Assembly: GCA_913057945.1 (NCBI GenBank)
Contig: CAJXOF010000002.1
Coordinates: 124,001-188,000 of the forward strand
Direction: 5' to 3'
Source: an uncultured Hyphomonadaceae bacterium
GTDB taxonomy: Bacteria > Pseudomonadota > Alphaproteobacteria > Caulobacterales > Hyphomonadaceae
Length of the DNA: 64,000 bases
Both the position numbers and the translations under genes were made by a program. The notes under the pieces were generated by a model that ran no database searches, was not told where the DNA came from, and was given only the letters and a program-made list of their open reading frames with translations. Shown here piece after piece: positions 35,864 to 44,917 of this stretch. Position 1 is the first letter of the stretch. Every line of letters begins with the position of its first letter.

Positions 35864-36453
35864 TTGCGTTTGTCCTCTCCGGGATGAGCTACGAAATCGG
35901 GGTCCGCATAGGCGACACCGTCAATCGACAGGATACGTTTGCGAATGTCTTCGATCTGGCCGCGAGTTGGCTCAACGCCTGGAGGCAGCCTGTAGATCAA
36001 ATTGATTTCACCGGAATAGCTGGCGCCAACGAGGCGGAAATCCCTGAGCGTCGGGATTTCGGCCGCGAGGTCTGCAAAGGCAGCCTCCGCTGCGGCCCGG
36101 TCGCGTTTGTAGTTCCGGCAGATCGTGTCGATTTCAGACCGCCCTTTCAGGCGCACGATAAAGGTCACTTCCGCGCCAACCGAGCTGGAATCCTTGGTCA
36201 CGGAGGCGGGCAGGGCCTGAGCGTCTCCCGCTGCAGGAGCAGGGCGCACCTGTTCCACACCCACCGACCCAGCGGGGGGGCGGGTGTCGGGCACCGCCTG
36301 CTCGGCAGTTTGTTTCTGGCCAGCCGAGGGCTGGCGGCCATCCCGGCTATCATTGGCCACCACGACCAGCCCGACCGCGCTTGCCAGCAGGGTGACCCCT
36401 GCGAGGCCAAGCGGCCCGCCCAGATGGACAGGGGAAGGGCGACGCTTCGGCAT
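35860..36453 (-). CDS. Membrane-anchored protein with subtilase-propeptide-like (I9-like) C-terminal domain
   Basis: A 197-residue protein. Basic N-terminus, one membrane segment (about 12-33), a Pro/Ala/Gly/Gln spacer (about 35-92), and a compact domain (about 94-190) that starts AEVTFIVRLKG and ends ILSIDGVAYADPDFVAH. The ending matches the last strand of I9-type propeptides ('GV.Y.E.D') and parallels VEKDYIF at the end of the prodomain of the upstream S8 protease. This suggests a separate inhibitor or folding helper for that protease; the relation is inference from pattern and context. Its start overlaps the S8 stop (TAATG). Confidence 0.6.
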   Translation of the reverse strand: MPKRRPSPVHLGGPLGLAGVTLLASAVGLVVVANDSRDGRQPSAGQKQTAEQAVPDTRPPAGSVGVEQVRPAPAAGDAQALPASVTKDSSSVGAEVTFIVRLKGRSEIDTICRNYKRDRAAAEAAFADLAAEIPTLRDFRLVGASYSGEINLIYRLPPGVEPTRGQIEDIRKRILSIDGVAYADPDFVAHPGEDKRK

Positions 36454-38756
36454 TATCTTCCACCGCCGCTCGTCGAGCGTTCGGGCACTAAGGCAAGGTC
36501 CAGCAGGCCTTGGCCGCATGGCCGCGTGCACATGTCCGGGCTGCCTTCGATCGGCGTCGTGCCAGGGTAGAGCGCGCACGAGCCAGAGCATTGCAGAGCA
36601 GACCGCGGGCTGGCCGCAGCGAGCAGGGTCGCTTTCAGCTCCTCTGGCGTGGCATCGGGGTCGCGTGCCTTCAGCAGGGCGAGGGCCGCCGAGACATGCG
36701 GTGCAGCCATCGAAGTGCCCTGTTCAAAGGCGTAGAAGCAATCATCCACAGCCTCGCCGGTGACCGGGTCATAGCAATTGCTTGAGGCCTTGGTGGACAG
36801 GACACCGTCCGGACGGCCATCGCCATTGTCGTCGCGTGTCAAATCCCCGCCGGGTGCCAGCAGGTCCACTTCAGGTCCGAAATTCGAATATGGCGCAATA
36901 TATCCTCGCGCGTCACCGGCGGCGACGGTAATGACATTCGCGCAGCCGCCCGGCGCATAATATTGCGTGGCGACGCGAGCATTGCCAGCCGCCGACACAA
37001 CGAGCACGCCCCGGTCGGTCACGGAATCGATCGCGTCCTGGAGCGAGGCCGGGCAATATTCGAACAAGCCAATCGACAGATTGATCACGTCGGCGGGATT
37101 GTCGTTCCAAATCTCATTGCCTTCTTCATCCTCAGCGGGGATCAGGCCACCTGCCCAGCGGATGGCGTCATTGATGTCGGAGAGGCGTCCGCCGCATTTG
37201 CCGAGGGCGCGGACCGGGACGATCTTCACGTTCCACGCGCCGCCCGCAACACCGGAGGCATTGTTGGTCGCCGCCGCACCAATAGTTCCGGCGACATGCG
37301 TGCCGTGGAAGGTATCTTCAGCAAATGGTACAGACGGATCACAGAGATCGCCGGGATCGTTCGGATCGGCGTCACGGCCATCGCCATCATTGCCCATGCG
37401 CGGATCGGAGACCATGTCCCAGCCCGGCGCGATATTCGGGGAATCCTTGATGTCGGGATGTTCCAGTTGCAGGCCGGTATCCACGACGGCAACGACAACA
37501 TTTTCAGATCCTTCCGTCCCCTGACGGGTCCAGAAATCCTGGAAGCTGGAGCCGCCGGTCGATTCGCCTTCATCGGTGCCATTGTTCTGGAAGTGCCATT
37601 GCAGCTCCCAGAGGGGGTCATTCGGTGTGATGGTCGTGTCGGTGATGACGGTTGGTGTCACATCCGTGCCGGTCGCCGGCGAGTCCGGACGCGGCTTCCG
37701 GGCGAACTGGTTCTCGAAGATATAGTCCTTCTCGACATATTCGAATTGTCCGGACTCCCGCAAATCCTTGACGATACATTCCGTGGCCAGGACAGGGCTC
37801 GACTGCACCGTCACCATGTCGGGATTGTCAGGGCACTCGATTTTCGCATCGACGGCGAGGAAGTTCTGGAGCGCTCCACGAGGCGATCCTGCAGGTGTGA
37901 ACCGGGTTGGGCTACCGCCATCTTCCCCAATCTGGATGACCATCTGGCCTTCCCGGGACAAGGCCACTTCGCCGCCCATGCCGTACTTGGACAATGTATC
38001 CAGCATCACGGAATTGGCGTCGCGTTGAGCCTTGATGGCGTCGCGGCTGATGACGGACCGGCGCGCCAGTTTGCGGGCAGCGGCCTTTTCCTGGATGGGC
38101 GCTGACTCCAGCGAGCGCGGATTGAGCGAGCGGGTACGCGGAGAGGATGCTGGTTCCTTCGCGGCCACCTGCTCCTGTTGTTTTGAGGCCTGTTCGATGT
38201 CCCGAAGCGTCTGGTCGCGCGCCTTCGGATCGAGCTTTACCTTGGGCATGACGCGGGCGGGCTGGACAGACAGGCTGCGGGCTGCGGAAGGGGCTGAGGG
38301 CGCCGGGCTGGTTTCGGTCGCGGCCTCGGATTCCATCATCAGCGCGCTCTCGGCCTCCACCGGATCGGCAGAGAATTCGTCGAACACTTCCGGGTCTTCC
38401 AGGAAGACTTCGTCATCCTCGACGACCGCCATGGCTTCGGCGGGCGGGATGTCTTTCGGCTTGGCGATGATGGACCCAACGGCGAACATCGGGCTCGCGC
38501 TGGCAGTTTCAAAGTTCATGTCATTGCGCAGCGTACCGGCAATGGCCCGATCCATGACATCTGCGGTTTCAAGGGGTCTTGGAGAATCCGGCTCCACAAG
38601 GGTCCGGCCACTCAACTGGTCCATGGTCGCCTCGGCGAGATCGCGGGCGCGTTTTAGCCGTGTGTCCTGTTGGTCGCAAGCGGTCAGCGCGAGCAGGCTG
38701 ACCATGGCAGTTCCGAGCACAAGGCGGCCCGGCATCGATATCAGTTTCCGCAGCAT
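36453..38756 (-). CDS. S8 subtilisin-like serine protease lipoprotein
   Basis: A 767-residue envelope protease. The lipoprotein signal ends in LLALTAC (Cys27). A long prodomain of about 370 residues includes a Glu/Ala-rich part, a basic helical part (about 225-250) and an I9-like end (about 255-350, closing FEYVEKDYIFENQF). The catalytic domain (about 378-725) has the triad VVDTG (Asp426), HGTHVAG (His484) and GTSMAAPH (Ser682), with the oxyanion Asn592 in SAAGNA. Several extra cysteines suggest disulfides. The ATG at 38756 gives a proper signal peptide; the upstream in-frame extension has none. It is the first gene of the operon. Confidence 0.92.
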   Translation of the reverse strand: MLRKLISMPGRLVLGTAMVSLLALTACDQQDTRLKRARDLAEATMDQLSGRTLVEPDSPRPLETADVMDRAIAGTLRNDMNFETASASPMFAVGSIIAKPKDIPPAEAMAVVEDDEVFLEDPEVFDEFSADPVEAESALMMESEAATETSPAPSAPSAARSLSVQPARVMPKVKLDPKARDQTLRDIEQASKQQEQVAAKEPASSPRTRSLNPRSLESAPIQEKAAARKLARRSVISRDAIKAQRDANSVMLDTLSKYGMGGEVALSREGQMVIQIGEDGGSPTRFTPAGSPRGALQNFLAVDAKIECPDNPDMVTVQSSPVLATECIVKDLRESGQFEYVEKDYIFENQFARKPRPDSPATGTDVTPTVITDTTITPNDPLWELQWHFQNNGTDEGESTGGSSFQDFWTRQGTEGSENVVVAVVDTGLQLEHPDIKDSPNIAPGWDMVSDPRMGNDGDGRDADPNDPGDLCDPSVPFAEDTFHGTHVAGTIGAAATNNASGVAGGAWNVKIVPVRALGKCGGRLSDINDAIRWAGGLIPAEDEEGNEIWNDNPADVINLSIGLFEYCPASLQDAIDSVTDRGVLVVSAAGNARVATQYYAPGGCANVITVAAGDARGYIAPYSNFGPEVDLLAPGGDLTRDDNGDGRPDGVLSTKASSNCYDPVTGEAVDDCFYAFEQGTSMAAPHVSAALALLKARDPDATPEELKATLLAAASPRSALQCSGSCALYPGTTPIEGSPDMCTRPCGQGLLDLALVPERSTSGGGR

Positions 38757-38955
38757 GTGAGATATCCCCGTGTGTTTCCCAAGATACTCCCAGCTCCATA
38801 GATTAACCATTTAGCAAGATTATGACGAGGGTTGGGCATTGTCCAACGTAAACGCATTTTCAAGCTGACAGTTGCGAGGGCGCAAATGAAAATCTGACTG
38901 CCCTTGCGGCACGTTTGGCTTGCTGCTGGACATTTCCGGAAGACGGGCCGATGAC

Positions 38956-40242
38956 ATGAGAATGAGTGAGGGGCAGCCGATTCCACCAGATATGTCCAGG
39001 CCGGACCGGCGCGGCGCCTTCTTCCTGTTATTCTTCTCCCTGATGGCCATCGGCGCTGGCAACACGATGCTGATTGCGGCCGTTCTGCCGCCGCTCACCC
39101 GGGAGATTGGCCTGCCGGACTGGATGGCCGGGGCAATTTTCGGTCTGTCTGCCTTGTGCTGGTCATTGATGTCACCGTTCTGGGGCGGGCGTTCGAACCG
39201 GTGGGGCAGGCGGCCCGTCGCCGCCTTGGGACTCGCCGGATACGGCATGTCCATGCTGCTGCTGTTCCTGACCGGGTGGCTGACCCTGTCCGGCGTGTTG
39301 ACCGGCACCTTCTTGATGTTTGCCTGCCTCGCCATGTCGCGTTCGATCTTCGGCTTGTTGGGCTCCGGCACCAATCCGGCCGCGCAGGCCTATGTGGCTG
39401 ACCGCACCAGCCAGGCGGAACGCCAATCCGAAATCGCCTTCATCACGTCCGGGTTCAGCGTCGGCACGGTCGTTGGCCCGGCCTTCGCCGCAGCATTGGT
39501 GGCGACGCTCGGATTGCTTAGCCCGCTCCTCCTTACGGCGGTGATCGCTTTCACCATGTCCGCGATGATCTGGTTCCGTCTGCCGGAAGAACGCGACCCG
39601 GTGACGGATGCCACACAATTCGACGAGATTCCGGGCGCCCGGGGCTTGTGGCGGTCCGGGCCGGTGCTGCCTTTCCTCGTCTTTGCGGTCTGCCTGTCGT
39701 TGACGACCGGCGTTCTGATGCAGGTGTTTGTGTTCTCCGTGATGGACAAATTGGGAGTCTCCGGGAAGGAGGCCGCGCAATTCACCGGGCCTGCCTTCAC
39801 CGTGGGCGCCTTGGCCGTGCTGCTGGCACAACTCGTGCTGATTCCGCGCCTGAAACTGAAGAACAAGACGCTGATGTGGGGTGGCTGCCTGCCGCTACTC
39901 GTAGGCGCATTGCTGATGGTATTCGCGAATGATTATGCGAACTTGATCCTGGCCCAGTTCTGCATTGGCCTCGGGCAGGGGCTTGCGCGACCAGGCTTCT
40001 CAAGTGGCGCATCGCTCGCTGTGTCATCCCAATTGCAGGGCAATGTCGCAGGCCTCGTGATTTCAGCCAATGGTATGGGTTTTATCATCACGCCTTTCTT
40101 CGGCCTGTTCGTGTACGAATATGTGAATCCGCACCTGCCATTCATTTTCTGCGCAGGCTTGCTGACGTTCATGATCCTCTTCGCCCGGTTCGGGCTGAAG
40201 GATGGCATCGGCGAACCGGATGAAGACTTCAACGACGCTTGA
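38956..40242 (+). CDS. MFS transporter
   Basis: A 428-residue inner-membrane carrier with about 12 hydrophobic segments. The loop 2-3 motif is WGGRSNRWGRRPVAALGLAGYG, close to the MFS A motif. FIGLLGSGTNPAAQAYVADRTS-like residues in segment 4-5 (SGTNPAAQAYVADRT) recall the multidrug/tetracycline carrier branch. The substrate is unknown. Start at 38956 or 38962; neither has a strong site. It diverges from the S8 operon across about 200 bp. Confidence 0.85.
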   Translation: MRMSEGQPIPPDMSRPDRRGAFFLLFFSLMAIGAGNTMLIAAVLPPLTREIGLPDWMAGAIFGLSALCWSLMSPFWGGRSNRWGRRPVAALGLAGYGMSMLLLFLTGWLTLSGVLTGTFLMFACLAMSRSIFGLLGSGTNPAAQAYVADRTSQAERQSEIAFITSGFSVGTVVGPAFAAALVATLGLLSPLLLTAVIAFTMSAMIWFRLPEERDPVTDATQFDEIPGARGLWRSGPVLPFLVFAVCLSLTTGVLMQVFVFSVMDKLGVSGKEAAQFTGPAFTVGALAVLLAQLVLIPRLKLKNKTLMWGGCLPLLVGALLMVFANDYANLILAQFCIGLGQGLARPGFSSGASLAVSSQLQGNVAGLVISANGMGFIITPFFGLFVYEYVNPHLPFIFCAGLLTFMILFARFGLKDGIGEPDEDFNDA

Positions 40243-41586
40243 TCAGTTCGTGCCTGATGGGCTGGATGCCACGCCAACATTCGAGTCCGCAGTGACGAGA
40301 GCGAGCGCCTGTTTCGTCGGATAGCCGTCGGCGACAAGCCCTCTCGATTTCTGGAATGCCTGCAGAGCGCCCTTGGTTTTGCGGCCCGGAATGCCGTCCA
40401 CGCCTCCGGCGTCAAAGCCTTGCGCATTCAGGGCGGCTTGCAGGATCTTGATCTCGCCTACGGTAAGAGGCGTCAGATGCGTGGGCCATGAGGCCACCGG
40501 CCCGCGCTGGCCGCCCATTGCCTCGCCGGACAGGCCGACGGCAAAGGCGTAGGAGTCGGCATTGTTGTAGGTCTTGAAGGCCTTGAAATTGTTGAACAGC
40601 AGATATTTCGGGCCTTCGGCCCCAGCAGGTAGCCAAAGCTCGGCGTAATTGGCACCACCCGTTTCGAAGGCGCCGCCGCGTGCGGGCACGAGGCCTGCGC
40701 TTGCCCAGGTTTCGATCCGGCGCTCATTGCCGTCGGCGAGGCCAAAATCGAACCCGGTGCGCGCGAGCACTTCGATGCCCCAGGGCTGGTTCAGGGTATA
40801 GCCGGAATGTGCAAGGTAGTTCGCCGTCGAGGCTAGCGCGTCAGCTTCGTTTTCCCATATATCCTTCTTGCCATCGCCATCGAAGTCTTCGGCGTAAGCA
40901 ATGAAGGTCGAGGGCATGAACTGGGTGTGGCCCATGGCGCCGGCCCATCCCGCGATGAGATCGTCGCGGTCGGCATCCCCCTGTTCGAGGATCTTCATAA
41001 GGGAGAACAATTCGCGCTCAGCGAGGCTCTTCCTGCGTCCTTCTACCGCCATGTTTGCGAGGACGTTCGGTGCATCGAAATTCCCTTTGACAGCACCGAA
41101 GCTCGTTTCCATGCCCCAGATCGCGACGATGGCTTCGCGGTCTACGTCATAGGCCGCTTCAAGCGCGTCGAACAAGGCCGGGTTTTCCGCGAGGCGCGAG
41201 GCTCCGGTCCGGATGCGGCTGTCGCTCATCGGGACGCGCAGATAGTCCCAGATCGGCTTTGCAAATTCGGCCTGGTCCTCGATCCCGGTCTGAGCGGGCT
41301 GGAAGCTCGAGCCGAGCCAAAGCTCCAAGGGCGAAATTCCTGCGAGGACAGACTTCACGACCTCGCGATCATGTCCGGCTGCAAGCGCCTTTGCCGAAAA
41401 GGCGGTGCGCCATGTATCCATGCCGACATGACCCGAGGGGGCGTAGGTGATGGGGCCGGTTTCGGCGGCAGGAGCAGCAATCGGCGGCGGTGCAGCCTGA
41501 CCCGGAGTGTGGGCGCAGGCCGCGACCAGCGCGGTCATCGCCGCGGCCGCAACAATATGGGAGCGCCTCAGCGCAAACTGTACCAT
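40243..41586 (-). CDS. Lytic murein transglycosylase lipoprotein (MltB-type) with peptidoglycan-binding domain
   Basis: A 447-residue lipoprotein (signal ending LVAAC). The MltB-type domain (about 45-350) has VVKSVLAGISPLELWL, the catalytic glutamate in AIWGMETSFGAVKG, AGAMGHTQFMPSTF and GDGKKDIWENEADALASTANYL. A C-terminal PG-binding domain (about 375-435) reads KILQAALNAQGFDAGGVDGIPGRKT, split by its usual repeats. It cleaves the MurNAc-GlcNAc bond to a 1,6-anhydro product. The ATG at 41586 follows CAGGAGC; longer readings upstream are unsupported. Confidence 0.92.
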   Translation of the reverse strand: MVQFALRRSHIVAAAAMTALVAACAHTPGQAAPPPIAAPAAETGPITYAPSGHVGMDTWRTAFSAKALAAGHDREVVKSVLAGISPLELWLGSSFQPAQTGIEDQAEFAKPIWDYLRVPMSDSRIRTGASRLAENPALFDALEAAYDVDREAIVAIWGMETSFGAVKGNFDAPNVLANMAVEGRRKSLAERELFSLMKILEQGDADRDDLIAGWAGAMGHTQFMPSTFIAYAEDFDGDGKKDIWENEADALASTANYLAHSGYTLNQPWGIEVLARTGFDFGLADGNERRIETWASAGLVPARGGAFETGGANYAELWLPAGAEGPKYLLFNNFKAFKTYNNADSYAFAVGLSGEAMGGQRGPVASWPTHLTPLTVGEIKILQAALNAQGFDAGGVDGIPGRKTKGALQAFQKSRGLVADGYPTKQALALVTADSNVGVASSPSGTN

Positions 41587-41697
41587 TCTACCAGCTCCTG
41601 AAACTGCACGTTCATGACAGCGTGCAACCTTGACTCTTCTTACCGGATTCATTACCCGCTCCGCTTTCCAATTCCTTATGATCCACAGGCCAGGCCC

Positions 41698-41823
41698 ATG
41701 AAAGTCCGCTCGTCTCTCAAATCGCTTAAGTCGCGTCACCGCGACTGCAAGATCGTGCGCCGCAAGGGCCGCGTTTACGTCATCAACAAGACTGACCCCC
41801 GCTTCAAAGCAAAGCAGGGCTGA
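41698..41823 (+). CDS. rpmJ: 50S ribosomal protein L36
   Basis: A 41-residue basic protein: [20 protein letters not shown], then [21 protein letters not shown]. Only one cysteine remains of the CxxC..C..H zinc site, so this is the zinc-free (C-minus) form common in alphaproteobacteria. Start ATG at 41698; the longer reading upstream has no ribosome-binding site. It stands apart from the ribosomal operons. Confidence 0.95.
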   Translation: MKVRSSLKSLKSRHRDCKIVRRKGRVYVINKTDPRFKAKQG

Positions 41824-41854
41824 CGTGAACATGAACAGGCAATGAGGCGGCACT

Positions 41855-42463
41855 ATGGCTGCTAAAATTGCCCTGTTCGACCTTGGGCATGTGGTCCTTG
41901 ATTGGGACCCTGCACGACTCTACGCGAAGATCATTGATACGCCGCAGGAACGCGAGACGTTCCTGACGGATATCTGTAACATGACGTGGCACACACGGCA
42001 TGATGCCGGTGCCAGCTTTGCCGACAATGCGGCCGACCTGATCCGGCAACACCCCCATTACGAATCGGAAATCCTCGCCTGGGGCCGGCGATGGATGGAG
42101 ATGTTTGACGGCTATATGGATGGCACAGCCGAGCTGATTGAGCGGCTGGATGCCCGGCAGGTACCGCTTTACGCGCTTTCCAACATGCCGGCAGATCCGT
42201 GGCAGGAGATGCTTGATGAATTCGAGGTCCTGCGACGGTTTCGCCATGTCGTCGTGTCCGGCCAGATCGGCCTGATCAAGCCTGGTGCCGCCATATACCA
42301 CCACACCCTCGAGAAAATGGGCCATCCGGCTCCCGAGAGCGTTCTCTTCATCGACAATAGCCTGCCCAATGTCGAAGCGGCCGATGCCCTCGGATTCCGG
42401 ACGCATCACTTCAAGCATGCGCCTGGCCTGGAAGAGGCACTTGTGCGTGAAGGCCTGCTCTGA
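41855..42463 (+). CDS. HAD-superfamily hydrolase (YihX-like)
   Basis: A 202-residue phosphatase-like protein. The nucleophile motif IALFDLGHVVLDWDP has the DxG form of the YihX branch. Motif II is YALSNMPAD, the lysine lies in GQIGLIKPGAAIYHH, and motif IV is VLFIDNSLPNVEAADALG. YihX relatives dephosphorylate sugar phosphates; the substrate here is unknown. It lies 31 bp after rpmJ with a GAGGCGG leader. Confidence 0.87.
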   Translation: MAAKIALFDLGHVVLDWDPARLYAKIIDTPQERETFLTDICNMTWHTRHDAGASFADNAADLIRQHPHYESEILAWGRRWMEMFDGYMDGTAELIERLDARQVPLYALSNMPADPWQEMLDEFEVLRRFRHVVVSGQIGLIKPGAAIYHHTLEKMGHPAPESVLFIDNSLPNVEAADALGFRTHHFKHAPGLEEALVREGLL

Positions 42464-42511
42464 CAGCAAGTTGAGGTTGCCGCGCCCGTTGCACGGCATA
42501 ATATCGGATTG

Positions 42512-43042
42512 ATGATAAGAGCGCTCCTCCTGGCAGTCCTGTTCCTTGCGGGCACGGCACATGCCGAACCATCTGACGAGATGTTCGAGAAGCTGCGCAA
42601 CGCCCCCAGCGACAGCGAAGCCAATGATGTCGCCATGGATATCTGGGCGTCATGGCTGGAGTCCGGGTCTCCGACTGTGGATGTCATCATGGAGCGCGGC
42701 GTCGATGCGCAGACCGCTGGCGATTTCGAAACCGCGCGCGCTTTTTATGACCGCGCCATCCTGATCAAGCCTGACTACGCTGAAGCGTGGAACCGCCGGG
42801 CCTCGATTTTCATGATGAGCGAGAATTATCCCGAAGCGCTGAGGGATCTGAACGAGACGCTCCGGCTGGAGCCGCGCCATTTCGGCGCGTGGTCCGGGCT
42901 CGGCATGATGTTCGAAAGCATGGGCTCTCCGAAATACGCGCTGGAAGCCTATCGCGAAGCCATCAATATCCATCCCCGCATGCAGCAGGCGCTGGTCGCG
43001 GAAAAGCGGCTGTCCAAGCTGGCTGAAGGCCAAGGCCTTTGA
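42512..43042 (+). CDS. Exported TPR protein
   Basis: A 176-residue protein. The signal peptide MIRALLLAVLFLAGTAHA is followed by about three TPR units: RGVDAQTAGDFETARAFYDRAILIKPDYA, AWNRRASIFMMSENYPEALRDLNETLRL and GAWSGLGMMFESMGSPKYALEAYREAI, each matching the 34-residue spacing. It is a periplasmic scaffold of unknown partner. The next hydrolase starts at its stop codon. Confidence 0.82.
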   Translation: MIRALLLAVLFLAGTAHAEPSDEMFEKLRNAPSDSEANDVAMDIWASWLESGSPTVDVIMERGVDAQTAGDFETARAFYDRAILIKPDYAEAWNRRASIFMMSENYPEALRDLNETLRLEPRHFGAWSGLGMMFESMGSPKYALEAYREAINIHPRMQQALVAEKRLSKLAEGQGL

Positions 43043-43047
43043 GGCGG

Positions 43048-43977
43048 ATGATCACGGCAACAGCCCTTGGCATCTGCGCGCTCGGCACCGGGGCCTGCGT
43101 GACCAGCACAGCCTACAAGAACAAGGTCGAAGCGGCATACCCACCGATTGGCCAGTCCGTGCCGGTTGGCGGCGAAACCGTCCATGTCATCCAGGAAGGG
43201 GAGGTAGGTCCGCCTGTCTTGATGATCCACGGCGCCAGCGCCAATGCTCGCGAATTCACATGGACCCTCGCGCCCCGGCTGGAAAACACGCATCGCGTCT
43301 TGATGGCGGACCGGCCTGGGCATGGTTATTCGGGGCGTCCAGAAGACGCGCACAATCTCGGCGTCCAGGCGGCCCAGATGGCAGGCGTTCTCGATGCCCT
43401 CGCGCCCGGCGAAAAGACTGTCCTTGTAGGCCATTCCTTTGGCGGAGCGGTGGCCCTTCGTGTGGCGCTCGACCGGCCTGATCTCGTCAAGGCGCTCGTC
43501 CTGCTTGCACCGGTGACCCATGAATGGGGCGGCGGCGGGCAGGCCTGGTACAATTCCTTTGCCGCCCCGCCTCTGGTGGGGCCGGTGTTCAGCCAGCTTT
43601 TGCCCTTGGTCGGTCCTAGCCAGCTCGGCAATGGCATCGACGGCGTCTTTGATCCGGCGCCTGCGCCTGAAAACTATTCCGAGAATTCCGCTATTGGGCT
43701 TCTGTTCCGCCCGCCAAACTTCCGGGCTAATGCCCGTGACGTTAAAGCGCTGGAGGAACAACTCGCCGCGCAATCGAAGCGCTATGGCGAGTTGGACATG
43801 CCGATCACGGTGTTCTCGGGCAGTGGCGACACGGTTATTTCCCCGAAGCTCCATGTCGGCCAGCTGAAGAAACAGGTGGCCGTCAATCTGGTGATCCTGC
43901 CGCAAGAAGGGCACATGCCGCATCATGGCGAAGGGGAAGCTGTTGCTAACGCCATTCGCCGTCTGGCCAGCGAGTGA
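43048..43977 (+). CDS. Exported alpha/beta-hydrolase
   Basis: A 309-residue protein with an N-terminal signal (MITATALGICALGTGAC), possibly a lipoprotein although the lipobox TGAC is weak. The hydrolase domain has LMIHGASANAREF, MADRPGHGYSGRPED, the nucleophile elbow VLVGHSFGGAVALR and a late LPQEGHMPHHGEGE with the catalytic histidine. Start: ATG at 43048; a TTG at 43039 overlaps the previous stop. Substrate unknown. Confidence 0.8.
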   Translation: MITATALGICALGTGACVTSTAYKNKVEAAYPPIGQSVPVGGETVHVIQEGEVGPPVLMIHGASANAREFTWTLAPRLENTHRVLMADRPGHGYSGRPEDAHNLGVQAAQMAGVLDALAPGEKTVLVGHSFGGAVALRVALDRPDLVKALVLLAPVTHEWGGGGQAWYNSFAAPPLVGPVFSQLLPLVGPSQLGNGIDGVFDPAPAPENYSENSAIGLLFRPPNFRANARDVKALEEQLAAQSKRYGELDMPITVFSGSGDTVISPKLHVGQLKKQVAVNLVILPQEGHMPHHGEGEAVANAIRRLASE

Positions 43978-44031
43978 AACTCCCGCTAAGACGCGCCTTC
44001 TTTTCTGATCCCGATTCCCAAGGAGCCTCTC

Positions 44032-44295
44032 ATGGACGACGAAGCCTCGATCACCCATCTCACCGAAGCGACCCGCGAGAAACTCCGCCAGACCGTCGCC
44101 AAGATCGAGCGTCTGGAAGAGGAGAAGAAAGAGGTCGCCGAGCAGATCAAGGAAATCTACGCTGAAGCCAAGGCCTTCGGCTTTGACACCAAGGCCCTGC
44201 GCCAGGTGATCAAGCTGCGCAAGGTTGACCGGGCTGAGCGCGAAGAACAGGAAATGGTGCTCGACACCTACCTGCTGGCCCTCGGCGAAGCCTGA
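44032..44295 (+). CDS. gapR: GapR-family nucleoid-associated protein (DUF2312)
   Basis: An 87-residue helical DNA-binding protein. The family core is LRQTVAKIERLEEEKKEVAEQIKEIYAEAKAFGFDTKALRQVIKLRK, read here in pieces KIERLEEEKKEVAEQIK and GFDTKALRQVIKLR. In Caulobacter GapR clamps overtwisted DNA ahead of forks and polymerases. An AAGGAGCC site precedes the ATG. Confidence 0.95.
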   Translation: MDDEASITHLTEATREKLRQTVAKIERLEEEKKEVAEQIKEIYAEAKAFGFDTKALRQVIKLRKVDRAEREEQEMVLDTYLLALGEA

Positions 44296-44337
44296 GCGGG
44301 TTTGCCTCCGGCACAATAATCACCATATTCTCTGTCG

Positions 44338-44856
44338 ATGGGCCGAGATGTCGACGAACGCAAGAAACGCGCGGCGCTCCGTAAACTACGGAAGGCGGCG
44401 GCGTTGGCTGAGCAAGGGCTCGGCCCGCCCTTGTCTGATTGGGAAAAGCAATTCCTCGAAGAGGTCGAAGAGCGGATCGAGACCTATGGGTCTGCGTTCG
44501 CGGATCCTTTGAAGGGGAGTGACGGCGAAGCGCTGTCGAGTCTCCAGCAGATGAAACTGAAAGAGATCGACAAGAAGGCGCGGGGCAAAGCGAAAACCGG
44601 CTTTGGCGGCAAGAAAAAGACCAGCAGTTTCAACAATCGCCCAACACCGCGTGTGCGCCAGCTGGACGACGATCTTGTTGATGACCCCCCGCCGCCGACA
44701 CCGGAGCCGCCTGTGCGGAGTGTGCCAAAACTGGTGCGTGCGTCAGATTTGAAACCGCCGGACCCGAAATCGCCAGTAGAAGAGACTCCCGCGGCGGAGC
44801 CTCCGAAGAAGCGCGCGGCCTTCCGGGTCATTGAGGGCGGAAAGCAGACCGAGTAA
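44338..44856 (+). CDS. Hypothetical basic, proline-rich protein
   Basis: A 172-residue protein of unknown function. The N-terminal half is helical and charged (DERKKRAALRKLRKAAALAEQ, DWEKQFLEEVEERIETYG). The centre is lysine-rich with GKAKTGFGGKKKTSSF, and the C-terminal part is a Pro/Asp/Glu spacer ending KKRAAFRVIEGGKQ. There is no signal or membrane segment. It follows gapR by 42 bp and may be cotranscribed. The coding call rests on codon pattern and the uninterrupted frame between two supported genes. Confidence 0.6.
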   Translation: MGRDVDERKKRAALRKLRKAAALAEQGLGPPLSDWEKQFLEEVEERIETYGSAFADPLKGSDGEALSSLQQMKLKEIDKKARGKAKTGFGGKKKTSSFNNRPTPRVRQLDDDLVDDPPPPTPEPPVRSVPKLVRASDLKPPDPKSPVEETPAAEPPKKRAAFRVIEGGKQTE

Positions 44857-44917
44857 ACCCAAAGCTGAGTTTGGTGCGTATAGTTTCCTGGTTCCCGAAA
44901 TTGGAAGGACAACTCGC

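Noticed and set aside
42053..43042. Defence island or phage remnant in 39-49 kb
   Set aside because: All genes are ordinary chromosomal families; no integrase, transposase, restriction or CRISPR-related protein was found in the whole window.
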